In this document: positions 8,234 through 14,957 of the stretch, in pieces
How the letters are laid out: every line of letters begins with the position of its first letter
How positions within the stretch are numbered: the first letter of the stretch is position 1
From: an uncultured Flavobacterium sp.
GTDB lineage: Bacteria; Bacteroidota; Bacteroidia; Flavobacteriales; Flavobacteriaceae
Reading direction: 5' to 3'
NCBI RefSeq assembly: GCF_937876455.1
Contig: NZ_CALFIG010000115.1
Coordinates: forward strand, 1-15,446
Length of the DNA: 15,446 nt
Notes under the pieces: generated by a model
Databases searched by the model: none
What the model was told of the DNA's origin: nothing
What the model saw: the letters and a program-made list of their open reading frames with translations, nothing else
Program-made: the position numbers and the translations under genes

Positions 8234-9038
8234 ATAGCGTATTGTGTAGTACTTTAAAATAGTCAAATGCTTTTACGAGTCTTGTTCCGTGCCAAGAAAA
8301 ATATTCCCCATCAACAAAAACGGTTCGCGCGTGATGGGTATGTCGCCCTAATTCAAAAGCATGTTTGTCTGCAAACGGAAAGGGTTCTGAAGACAACAAT
8401 ACCAACTCAGGATCACCTTGAATGCGCATTTTTTGAATGATCACTTCAGGATAACGTCCTTCATACTTGGGATTGGAATCGTATATATTTTCAAACTTAT
8501 TCAACTTCAATATTTCATTAATATACGTTTCTCCTGCTGCTACCATATAAGGGTTTGCCCAAATAAAATAGGCCGCTTTTTGAGCTGATTTAGATTTAAT
8601 AAATTCCTGAAAATCGGTTAATCCAAAAGTTATCTTTTCAATCCATTTTTGTGCATCAGTACGTTTATTAAATATATTTCCAAAATCTCGTATAACTTGA
8701 ATACTATCTTCAATGGTAAGCACATCTGTAACCCACACCGGGCAAATTTCTTTTAATTGCGCTACAATCTTTAGTGTATTTTCTTCTTTATTAGCAATAA
8801 TAATATCGGGCTGTAAGGCTTGTATTTTAGCTATATTTATTTGCTTGGTACCACCTATAATTGTCTTTGTAGCTTTTAAATGAAAGGGATGCACACAAAA
8901 TTTGGTTACGCCCACAAGCTCATCTTCTAAACCTAAATCAAATAATGTTTCTGTTTGTGAAGGCACTAAAGAAATAATACGAGAAGGAGTATGCTCAAAT
9001 GTATGTGTTGTGCCTAGTTGATCTGTAAATTGCTTCAC
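8232..9038 (-). CDS. BtuF-like helical-backbone metal-receptor protein without signal peptide
   Basis: A 268-aa protein of the Peripla_BP_2 (cobalamin/iron-siderophore binding) family. It opens with RIISLVPSQTETLFDLGL, followed by VGVTKFCVHP and then LQPDIIIANKEE, typical of the first lobe; the second lobe contains EGRYPEVIIQKM and the ending FSWHGTRLVKAFDYF. Periplasmic members deliver ligand to an ABC importer. This one has no signal peptide: its GTG start is preceded by an in-frame TAA two codons upstream, and no other start is available. There are no permease or ATPase genes nearby. It is therefore probably cytoplasmic, or differs from a normal transport receptor; signal-less homologues are common in flavobacteria. 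It starts 12 nt after the pyrF stop, so it is likely in the same transcript. Confidence 0.85.
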   Translation of the reverse strand: MKQFTDQLGTTHTFEHTPSRIISLVPSQTETLFDLGLEDELVGVTKFCVHPFHLKATKTIIGGTKQINIAKIQALQPDIIIANKEENTLKIVAQLKEICPVWVTDVLTIEDSIQVIRDFGNIFNKRTDAQKWIEKITFGLTDFQEFIKSKSAQKAAYFIWANPYMVAAGETYINEILKLNKFENIYDSNPKYEGRYPEVIIQKMRIQGDPELVLLSSEPFPFADKHAFELGRHTHHARTVFVDGEYFSWHGTRLVKAFDYFKVLHNTL

Positions 9039-9050
9039 GTTTTGTTAATT

Positions 9051-9863
9051 TTAAGGTATTAATGAAGCCATTTCATGTTGTAATTTTAAAGCTTCTTCCC
9101 TAGCCTTTTCAGCAAAATCAATACCTGCAGAAGCATAAATAATACCTCGAGACGAATTGATTAATAAACCAACTTTTTCATTCATACCGTATTTACACAC
9201 TTCAGATAAACTTCCACCTTGTGCACCAACTCCAGGAACTAGCAAAAAGCTGTCAGGTACAATTTTTCTAATTTCAGTAAAAAATTCAGCCTTAGTGGCG
9301 CCCACTACATACATTAGATTATGACTGTTTTTCCATGTCTTAGAAGTCTCTAAAACAGTTTTATAGATTTCCTTTCCATTCACTTGCAACGTTTGAAAAT
9401 CAAACGCACCTTCATTTGACGTTAATGCCAACAAAATAGTATGCTTATCCGCAAAGGCTAAAAAAGGCTCTACAGAATCTTTTCCCATATAAGGTGCTAC
9501 TGTAACTGAGTCAAAGGCTAAATCATCAAAAAAAGCCTTCGCATACATGGAAGAAGTGTTTCCTATATCGCCTCGTTTTGCATCAGCAATGGTAAATATT
9601 TCAGGATAATTTTGATTGATATAGGTAATTGTTTTTTCCAAAGACTGCCATCCTTTTATACCATAGGCTTCATAAAAGGCAGTATTTGGCTTATAGGCTA
9701 CACATACATCATGTGTGGCATCTATAATAGCTTTATTAAACTCAAAAATGGGATCTTCAGTGGTTCGTAAATGTGATGGAATTTTATCCATATCAACATC
9801 TAAACCTATACAAAGAAAAGATTTTTTTGAAAAAATTTGGGTAACTAGCTGTTGCGTTGTCAT
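9051..9863 (-). CDS. pyrF: orotidine-5'-phosphate decarboxylase, type 2
   Basis: OMP decarboxylase converts OMP to UMP, the last step of de novo pyrimidine synthesis. Visible motifs: GLDVD near the start, the substrate-binding segment AYKPNTAFYEAYG, the catalytic DAKRGDIGNT (Asp94, Lys96 and Asp99 counting from the ATG at 9863) and the phosphate-binding VPGVGAQGG. The DAKRGDIG variant and length of 270 aa mark the longer type-2 (PyrF2) family. A TTG two codons further upstream (9869) could extend it by two residues, but the ATG at 9863 gives the usual N-terminus and I chose it. The gene is 49 nt downstream of the LETM1-related gene with a -7-like element in the gap, and is followed closely by the BtuF-like gene. 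Confidence 0.95.
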   Translation of the reverse strand: MTTQQLVTQIFSKKSFLCIGLDVDMDKIPSHLRTTEDPIFEFNKAIIDATHDVCVAYKPNTAFYEAYGIKGWQSLEKTITYINQNYPEIFTIADAKRGDIGNTSSMYAKAFFDDLAFDSVTVAPYMGKDSVEPFLAFADKHTILLALTSNEGAFDFQTLQVNGKEIYKTVLETSKTWKNSHNLMYVVGATKAEFFTEIRKIVPDSFLLVPGVGAQGGSLSEVCKYGMNEKVGLLINSSRGIIYASAGIDFAEKAREEALKLQHEMASLIP

Positions 9864-9880
9864 AGACAATTATTTGTTGC

Positions 9881-9888
9881 CAAAATTA
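9881..9888 (-). promoter_or_regulatory. possible internal -7 promoter element of pyrF
   Basis: On the minus strand this reads TAATTTTG, an exact TAnnTTTG match 17 nt before the pyrF ATG and inside the 49-nt gap after the LETM1-related gene. No TTG is found at the -33 position, so it is tentative. Confidence 0.4.
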
Positions 9889-9912
9889 AGTAAAAAAATC
9901 ATTTATACCTCT

Positions 9913-11106
9913 TTAATCTTCTAAATTTTCATTAAACGAAGACGGCAACAATTGAGGAATAAATTTAATCAATAACGGTAACAATAAGCTGCCCCCTGGA
10001 AGTAAAAATATAGTAAGCGAAGGTATACTTTTACAAATATCAAGCAGTTGTTTTTTTACTTTCTTTTTTTCCTCATAGGTCAATTCGGTTGCTGTTGATT
10101 TGCCTAATAACTTAACCAACTCTTTACTCTCTGAAAGTTCTTTTACCAATCTTTTTTTGTTTCGAATAATCAACTTCGAAATCATGTCTTGTGCATTGTT
10201 GTAAAAATGCTTGACAGGATGATTCGTATTAAAAAAAGGAAGATTATTTTTATAGTTTAAAATAAATTTATGTAATTGATTATCATTGTTTTGAATATAA
10301 TTATCTAAATTAAAACTAGATAGTAAATCATTCATATAAATTTGCTCATCTCTATCCTGAATTTCATCACTCCAAAGTGCCATTTGTGCCATATCTAATA
10401 AATACATTCGCTGCAATAGTGTATCATGTATAATTGTATCAACTATCACATTATACGAGGCTAACTCATCTGAGCTTTTGGTGTAACGCAATGAATTTTC
10501 AAACAATTTAACTAGTAAATCATCATAAGGGGTTTTATTCTTTTTCACTTGCAATGAAGCTAAAATTAAGGCCATGCACTTCTGCTCCATTTCTTTAAAA
10601 AACTTCAATTCAATAGCCCCATTTATTAGAAAACGATCAAAAGCTAAAACGTCAATAAACAACATGGCATTTGTTACAATATGCGAAAAACTCTTTGCCA
10701 CAATATTCACATTACTTTGAATGCGATCATCAATTATGCTTTCTAATTTTTGAGACGCTTGACTCTCTGGCAAAATAGCATGTAAAAAACTAAATTTTGA
10801 CTTGGAAATTTTAGTATAAAACAGGATTAATTCTGATTCAAATGCAGTAAAATCTGAGGTTGGTTTTCGTAATTTATACAAGCAAAACAAAGCAGTTAAA
10901 AAAGCTACTTTTGTTTTTTCTACCGCGTCCCAGTGCGAATCATCGACGGGAACATTTACATGATAATCAACCACATACCCATATATTAACCCACTTTGTT
11001 GACACGCCGAAAAATAACTTAAATCATCTGTATAAAGTTGTAAATCTTCACTATATTGCTGTGAAAATTTAGCTATCCATCCGGGTATTGAAGGGTTAAT
11101 GTGCAT
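9913..11106 (-). CDS. LETM1-related protein (biofilm-associated type of flavobacteria)
   Basis: A 397-aa, mostly helical protein. Residues 1 to about 320 are poorly characterised, rich in Leu/Phe/Asp/Lys, with no membrane segment. The C-terminal 37 residues read SIPSLTIFLLPGGSLLLPLL then IKFIPQLLP with SSFNENLED, the signature of the LETM1 family (inner mitochondrial membrane cation/proton exchange and ribosome binding in eukaryotes). In flavobacteria, proteins of this length and ending are annotated as LETM1-related biofilm-associated proteins; their molecular role is unknown. There is no N-terminal signal peptide, so the single hydrophobic segment near the C-terminus probably attaches it to the inner face of the membrane. 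The gene start overlaps the stop of the upstream DUF3810 gene by 11 nt, suggesting coupled translation. Confidence 0.85.
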   Translation of the reverse strand: MHINPSIPGWIAKFSQQYSEDLQLYTDDLSYFSACQQSGLIYGYVVDYHVNVPVDDSHWDAVEKTKVAFLTALFCLYKLRKPTSDFTAFESELILFYTKISKSKFSFLHAILPESQASQKLESIIDDRIQSNVNIVAKSFSHIVTNAMLFIDVLAFDRFLINGAIELKFFKEMEQKCMALILASLQVKKNKTPYDDLLVKLFENSLRYTKSSDELASYNVIVDTIIHDTLLQRMYLLDMAQMALWSDEIQDRDEQIYMNDLLSSFNLDNYIQNNDNQLHKFILNYKNNLPFFNTNHPVKHFYNNAQDMISKLIIRNKKRLVKELSESKELVKLLGKSTATELTYEEKKKVKKQLLDICKSIPSLTIFLLPGGSLLLPLLIKFIPQLLPSSFNENLED

Positions 11107-12172
11107 ACAGAACTAACGAATATTTCTCTTCATAATTAAGCAAAAGACTCATGAATTTGCTATAACTTTCCATCCCGTCTTTTTGTTTGTTCATCTTTAA
11201 AAAATGATCGTAAAAGTAGGCAAAAAAATCATTTATAACCGTTTGATGTTGTTGCCAAAATAGTTTATTTTCATTAAAATTTTGTAAAACGCCTTCGTTA
11301 AGCTGGTTCTTGTAACGCTTACTACTCCCCTTTTTCATTAATTCTAAATGATACAAACAATAAGTCACAGCAAATGTACTTGCAGAATACTTAAAATATA
11401 AATCCTTATGATGCCAAGCTGCCATAAACCCTATAAAATTGCACTCGTTTTCTGAGGCATAACCCAGCTGATGAGCCATTTCGTGACAAATAGTTATTGG
11501 GGAAGTGTATTTAGGCTTTAACGAATTGACTTGGGCTTCATTGGTAAACGGATTTAAATAACCACCAAAACCCATATAACTCAAGGGATAACTAAACAAC
11601 GAAGACTTCACACTTGTATGTGTATATCGTGGTAATTTTACAGTTTTAGGCATTGCTTCATATCCTAAAATTGCTTTGGTATACATTTCATTTTCCGTAT
11701 AGTCATACTGCACTTTACTAGCAACATCATGAGTCAAGGCCGTTTGCAACGCATTGGTTTGTTGTACCATTTTCTGCGTAAATCGTTCTAATTGTTCAAA
11801 CGAATACGTGGGTTTCAGTTGCATCTTCTTATGCAAAGGAATTCTGTAATAGTTTAACCCCCAAAGTAAATGAAACAAAAAATACAATACTGACAGGAAC
11901 GAAAGTACTTTTAGCAGGTGTTGTTTCCAATTTTTAAAAAATCCAATGCGGTTTTTCCACCACCATTTTAGCCCCAAAAAAAGAAGTAACAGGTAACACA
12001 GATCACCTGCCGAAAAAGGCAACCCGCCTAACACAGTTCGAGACGCAACCGCCAGTAGTGGATATATACCATTACTGTAATGCGCCTCAACTACTCCGGG
12101 AAAACAAGCCAACACTTGAACCAAAAGAATTTGAATCAGTAAGAAAACAGGTAGAACAAAACGCTTATTCAC
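11096..12172 (-). CDS. DUF3810 membrane protein, zinc-protease-like (HExxH)
   Basis: A 358-aa protein of the DUF3810 family. Membrane segments are visible at about 5-23, 56-70 and 86-105. A mainly soluble region follows with the zincin-type motif HEMAH (230-234) and, nine residues after it, a Glu in SENECNF that could be the third zinc ligand. A conserved-looking GYLNPFTNEAQVN precedes it. The motif suggests a metallopeptidase, but no activity is known to me for the family. Translation starts at a GTG (12172); no ATG is available further upstream before the in-frame stop near 12211. It is the first gene of the minus-strand cluster and overlaps the LETM1-related gene by 11 nt. It is divergent from pepD across 109 nt. 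Confidence 0.87.
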   Translation of the reverse strand: MNKRFVLPVFLLIQILLVQVLACFPGVVEAHYSNGIYPLLAVASRTVLGGLPFSAGDLCYLLLLFLGLKWWWKNRIGFFKNWKQHLLKVLSFLSVLYFLFHLLWGLNYYRIPLHKKMQLKPTYSFEQLERFTQKMVQQTNALQTALTHDVASKVQYDYTENEMYTKAILGYEAMPKTVKLPRYTHTSVKSSLFSYPLSYMGFGGYLNPFTNEAQVNSLKPKYTSPITICHEMAHQLGYASENECNFIGFMAAWHHKDLYFKYSASTFAVTYCLYHLELMKKGSSKRYKNQLNEGVLQNFNENKLFWQQHQTVINDFFAYFYDHFLKMNKQKDGMESYSKFMSLLLNYEEKYSLVLYAH

Positions 12173-12234
12173 AAAATCAGTTTTAAATATGTAAATATAA
12201 TTAGAAATTCATTTACTAAAGTAATTATACTTTG

Positions 12235-12242
12235 TAACTTTG
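12235..12242 (+). promoter_or_regulatory. -7 promoter element of pepD
   Basis: TAACTTTG matches TAnnTTTG and lies 39 nt before the ATG at 12282. The sequence just before it also contains CTTTG, so the exact box is slightly ambiguous, and a -33 TTG is not evident. Confidence 0.5.
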
Positions 12243-12281
12243 TCATCTTAAACATAAAACGTTAAACCTGAAACAAAAACA

Positions 12282-13742
12282 ATGAGCCAAGAAGTTAGAA
12301 ACTTAGAACCAAAAGCCCTTTGGAATAAATTTGCCGATTTAAACGCTGTTCCCCGTCCTTCAAAAAAAGAAGAACGCGTAATTGCTTTTATGCTTGATTT
12401 TGGTCAAAAATTAGGTTTAGAAACCTTAAAAGATGAAGTAGGCAACGTAATCATCAAAAAACCAGCCACAGCGGGCATGGAAAATAGAAAAACTATTGTT
12501 ATGCAATCGCATTTAGATATGGTGCATCAAAAAAATAACGACACCGTGTTTGATTTTGACACACAAGGCATCGAAATGTATGTAGATGGCGATTGGGTTC
12601 GTGCTAAAGGTACCACACTAGGAGCCGATAATGGTTTAGGAGTAGCTACCATTATGGCTATTTTAGAAAGCACAAACATTCCTCACCCAGCCATTGAGGC
12701 CTTATTTACAATAGACGAAGAAACAGGTATGACAGGCGCTATGGGCTTAAAAGGAGGCTTATTAGAAGGGCAAATTCTTTTAAACCTAGACACAGAAGAA
12801 GACGACGAAATTGACATAGGTTGCGCAGGTGGTTTAGACGTTACGGCAGTAGCCGAATATGATGAAGAAGAGGTGGCTCCAAATTCTATTGGATATACCA
12901 TCACTGTAAAAGGATTAAATGGCGGACACAGCGGGATGGACATTGATAAGGGATTAGGTAATGCCAATAAAATCATGAACCGCATTTTATTTAATGCATA
13001 CGAAGATTTTGGGCTACAAATTAGCACGATTCATGGTGGAAGTTTACGCAATGCTATTCCTAGAGAAAGCGTGGCGCATGTTGCCGTTGCCGAATTGTAT
13101 GATGCTGCTTTTAATGTAGACATACAACAAACCATTGACGAAATTAAAAAAGAATTTGCAACAACCGAGCAAAATTTAGACATACACATTGAAAAAACAA
13201 CTGTTCCTGCCAAGGTAATGCCTGCAGCAGCACAATTCTTTTTAACACGCGCTTTATACACAGCACATAATGGTGTTTATAGAATGAGTGCCGATTTTGA
13301 AAACTTAGTAGAAACCTCTAACAACATAGCTAAAGTAATTGTTGAAAAAGGACAAGTGCGCATAGAAAACTTAACCCGTTCTTCTGTAGAAACGTCTAAA
13401 TTTGACTTAGCGAATGCGTTACGTGCAGCGTATGAATTAATGGGATGCGAAGTAACTTTCTCGGGAAGCTATCCAGGATGGACGCCTAACCCAAAATCTG
13501 AAATTTTAGATGTACTTACGGCTATTTATGAAAAACAAAATAGTACTAAACCGCACGTAGTAGCGTGCCACGCTGGGTTAGAATGCGGTATTTTAGGCAC
13601 GAATTACCCAGGAATGGATATGATTTCTTTTGGACCAACCATTAAAGGCGCACACAGCCCCGACGAAAGAGCGAGTATTAGTTCGGCTCAAAAATATTGG
13701 AAATTTGTGTTGGAAATTTTACAAAACATACCTGTAAAATAA
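12282..13742 (+). CDS. pepD: aminoacyl-histidine dipeptidase (PepD, M20C)
   Basis: A cytosolic di-zinc M20C peptidase of 486 aa, essentially the same length as E. coli PepD (485 aa), that cleaves dipeptides such as beta-Ala-His and Xaa-His. All metal and catalytic residues are in place: His77-x-Asp79 (QSHLDMVHQKN), bridging Asp116 (GTTLGADNGLG), catalytic Glu146 and ligand Glu147 (IDEETGMTGA), Asp170 (NLDTEEDDEIDIG) and His458 (GAHSPDE). They are offset about three residues from the E. coli positions. There is no signal peptide. The ATG at 12282 is preceded by a TAnnTTTG element and the gene ends 21 nt before an intrinsic terminator, so it is probably a single-gene unit. It is divergent from the DUF3810 gene. 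Confidence 0.96.
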   Translation: MSQEVRNLEPKALWNKFADLNAVPRPSKKEERVIAFMLDFGQKLGLETLKDEVGNVIIKKPATAGMENRKTIVMQSHLDMVHQKNNDTVFDFDTQGIEMYVDGDWVRAKGTTLGADNGLGVATIMAILESTNIPHPAIEALFTIDEETGMTGAMGLKGGLLEGQILLNLDTEEDDEIDIGCAGGLDVTAVAEYDEEEVAPNSIGYTITVKGLNGGHSGMDIDKGLGNANKIMNRILFNAYEDFGLQISTIHGGSLRNAIPRESVAHVAVAELYDAAFNVDIQQTIDEIKKEFATTEQNLDIHIEKTTVPAKVMPAAAQFFLTRALYTAHNGVYRMSADFENLVETSNNIAKVIVEKGQVRIENLTRSSVETSKFDLANALRAAYELMGCEVTFSGSYPGWTPNPKSEILDVLTAIYEKQNSTKPHVVACHAGLECGILGTNYPGMDMISFGPTIKGAHSPDERASISSAQKYWKFVLEILQNIPVK

Positions 13743-13763
13743 TATTTTTAGTAAAGCTATCAT

Positions 13764-13795
13764 GCCTGTTTCAGTTTTTGGAGCAGGCTTTTTTT
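13764..13795 (+). terminator. intrinsic terminator of pepD
   Basis: GCCTGTTTC pairs with GGAGCAGGC (two T-G wobbles) around the loop AGTTTTT, followed by seven T at 13789-13795. It starts 21 nt after the pepD stop. Confidence 0.8.
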
Positions 13796-13862
13796 ATTTT
13801 TATTCGTATCAAAACTTCTGTTTGACCGCCTATAAAAGCTACTCCATCAGGTGTATATTTTA

Positions 13863-13880
13863 AATTGCTGTACAGCAATT
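13863..13880. repeat. 18-bp perfect palindrome
   Basis: AATTGCTGTACAGCAATT is its own reverse complement. It lies in the gene-free stretch after pepD, 5 nt before the CCCTAGGG array. It could be an operator half-site pair or a cruciform seed; no regulator can be named. Confidence 0.75.
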
Positions 13881-13885
13881 AACCA

Positions 13886-13946
13886 ATTCCCCTAGGGAAA
13901 ATACTTCATTGCCCTAGGGAAAATGTATAATTTCCCTAGGGGAAAT
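13886..13946. repeat. three 22-bp-phased CCCTAGGG palindromic repeats
   Basis: Three units share ATTNCCCTAGGGRAAAT (17 nt), with the CCCTAGGG cores starting at 13890, 13912 and 13934, so the period is exactly 22 bp. The five nt between units differ (ACTTC, GTATA). Each core is palindromic, and the third copy is slightly better matched on the opposite strand. The stretch from 13796 to 14144 holds no convincing gene: it contains this array, the 18-bp palindrome, AACCGGTT at 13956-13963, TATCAATTGATA at 13975-13986 and a weak promoter element near 14031. Confidence 0.85.
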
Positions 13947-14030
13947 AAAAAATACAACCGGTTAACATCAAATGTATCAATTGATAAGTTAAAAAAAAGG
14001 ACCAATAATACACTGTTTAAAAAAATTTAG

Positions 14031-14038
14031 TAGATTTG
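14031..14038 (+). promoter_or_regulatory. possible -7 promoter element of the 206-aa gene
   Basis: TAGATTTG matches TAnnTTTG, 106 nt before the ATG at 14145. There is no -33 TTG, so confidence is low. If used, the transcript would include the inverted-repeat motif at 14122-14131 in its leader. Confidence 0.3.
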
Positions 14039-14121
14039 AAAAAGTAAAAAAGTGAAACGAAACATTCGCTTATCTTGCCATTATGGCATGCTACTAGTTT
14101 GAAAGTTTCGCATATAAACAA

Positions 14122-14131
14122 GTTATGCACA
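14122..14131. repeat. left 10-bp inverted repeat flanking the 206-aa gene (cassette-junction-like)
   Basis: GTTATGCACA lies 13 nt before the ATG and is the exact reverse complement of TGTGCATAAC at 14771-14780, 5 nt after the stop. GTTATGC resembles the GTTRRRY core at which integron cassettes join, with one mismatch. The sequence upstream (about 14052-14121) has only a weak partner arm (GTGAAAC 14052-14058 with GTTTCGC 14105-14111), so a full attC-like fold is not clear on this side. Confidence 0.55.
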
Positions 14132-14144
14132 ATATCTAGAAACG

Positions 14145-14765
14145 ATGAAACAAACTATCTTGACATTAATTTTTGTTTTGACAACTTTTTTAAGTTTTGG
14201 ACAAAAAGAACATTTGGAACCAGCAAGAGAGTTCAGTAAATACGAAGGAATTTTAAAAGAATATTATGACAATGTATTCCCGTTGCTGTATAAAGGATTT
14301 TCTAAAAAACCGATTGCGAGATATACTTCAATGCCGTCTTTTTCTAATGAATACTCATTTTCTATTGAAACAATTGAAGGTAAAAACTATGTAGTGAGCA
14401 ATAGATTATCGAAAAGTTATTGGTATGCTGAAAACAAAAAGAAAGTCAAACTAATTTCAAGCAAGGTAGAATTGACCAACGAACTTTATCTTAAAATAGC
14501 AGACTTATTCAAAATATTAGCTGAACAGACAAAAAAGCCAGAAGATGAATCAATGGGACTGGATGGAACAACTTATTATTTTGCGACTACCGAAAAAAAT
14601 GGGCAAATAAAAATTGGTGAAACTTGGTCTCCCAATGAGAATTCTTTACTAGATAGATTGGTTAAAATTTGTGATGATGTTTATTCATTAGGAACTGATG
14701 AAAGTATATCACAAACTGAAACTTTGAAAAATATCGATAAATTGATAATTGACTTAAAAAAATAA
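14145..14765 (+). CDS. hypothetical secreted protein, 206 aa, possible cassette gene
   Basis: I do not recognise a family. The 206-aa protein starts with a signal peptide (KQTILTLIFVLTTFLSFGQ, cleavage near residue 20; no lipobox Cys) and is otherwise soluble, lysine-rich and mixed alpha/beta. It contains YSFSIETIEGKNYVVSNRLS and a later segment GLDGTTYYFATTEKNGQIK that reads like beta-strands with a Gly-Asp/Gly-Gln turn, then a helical C-terminus ending IIDLKK. It is probably periplasmic or surface-exposed. No operon partner is visible. The coding region is packed between exact 10-bp inverted repeats 13 nt upstream and 5 nt downstream, and a large hairpin-forming repeat follows. That arrangement is typical of mobile gene cassettes and unlike the neighbouring housekeeping genes. 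Small secreted proteins of unknown role are common cargo in such arrays. Confidence 0.85.
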   Translation: MKQTILTLIFVLTTFLSFGQKEHLEPAREFSKYEGILKEYYDNVFPLLYKGFSKKPIARYTSMPSFSNEYSFSIETIEGKNYVVSNRLSKSYWYAENKKKVKLISSKVELTNELYLKIADLFKILAEQTKKPEDESMGLDGTTYYFATTEKNGQIKIGETWSPNENSLLDRLVKICDDVYSLGTDESISQTETLKNIDKLIIDLKK

Positions 14766-14770
14766 AATAC

Positions 14771-14908
14771 TGTGCATAACAGGCGTTTAGCAAGATTGCG
14801 AATTTTATAGTAAATACACGTTTATCTTTCGCAAGAAATAGTATCTTAGTAGAAAATTAAGCGGTTACAAAGTTCGCAACCTCGCCAAGCAACAAAACGT
14901 TGTGCGTC
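14771..14908. repeat. attC-like imperfect inverted repeat
   Basis: The outer ends are GCATAAC (14774-14780) and GTTGTGC (14899-14905), which pair with one wobble and mirror the RYYYAAC / GTTRRRY ends of integron attC sites. Inside, 14785-14809 pairs with 14866-14890: of 25 positions 19 are Watson-Crick, and the six others are all transitions (T-G wobbles or A-C). On the minus strand four of the six become T-G wobbles, so that strand folds better, as attC bottom strands do. The right side has four extra bases, giving a bulge. A small TTTC-GCAA-GAAA hairpin lies in the central loop (14827-14838). The 132-nt span is within the known attC size range. It could instead be an unrelated mobile palindrome. 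Confidence 0.55.
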
Positions 14909-14957
14909 AGTTTAATCGAACGAACCGAAAACGGAAATTAAAATCAAAATTGACTAT

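Noticed and set aside
9864..9869. TTG start giving pyrF two extra residues
   Set aside because: The ATG at 9863 is a better start codon and gives the normal N-terminus.
12683..13261. Two open frames antisense to pepD
   Set aside because: They lie opposite the conserved M20C catalytic domain, are low-complexity (poly-Ser) and have no promoter.
13762..13863. 33-codon plus-strand frame starting MPVSVFGAG after pepD
   Set aside because: It runs through the terminator stem and T-run (which supply its Phe/Tyr residues) and has no promoter.
13886..13946. CRISPR-like array reading of the CCCTAGGG repeats
   Set aside because: The linkers are only 5 nt and there are only three short units; no cas genes are present.
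14122..14780. Insertion sequence with 10-bp terminal inverted repeats
   Set aside because: The enclosed protein is a secreted hypothetical with no transposase motifs, and no target-site duplication is seen. A cassette reading explains the neighbouring large hairpin better.
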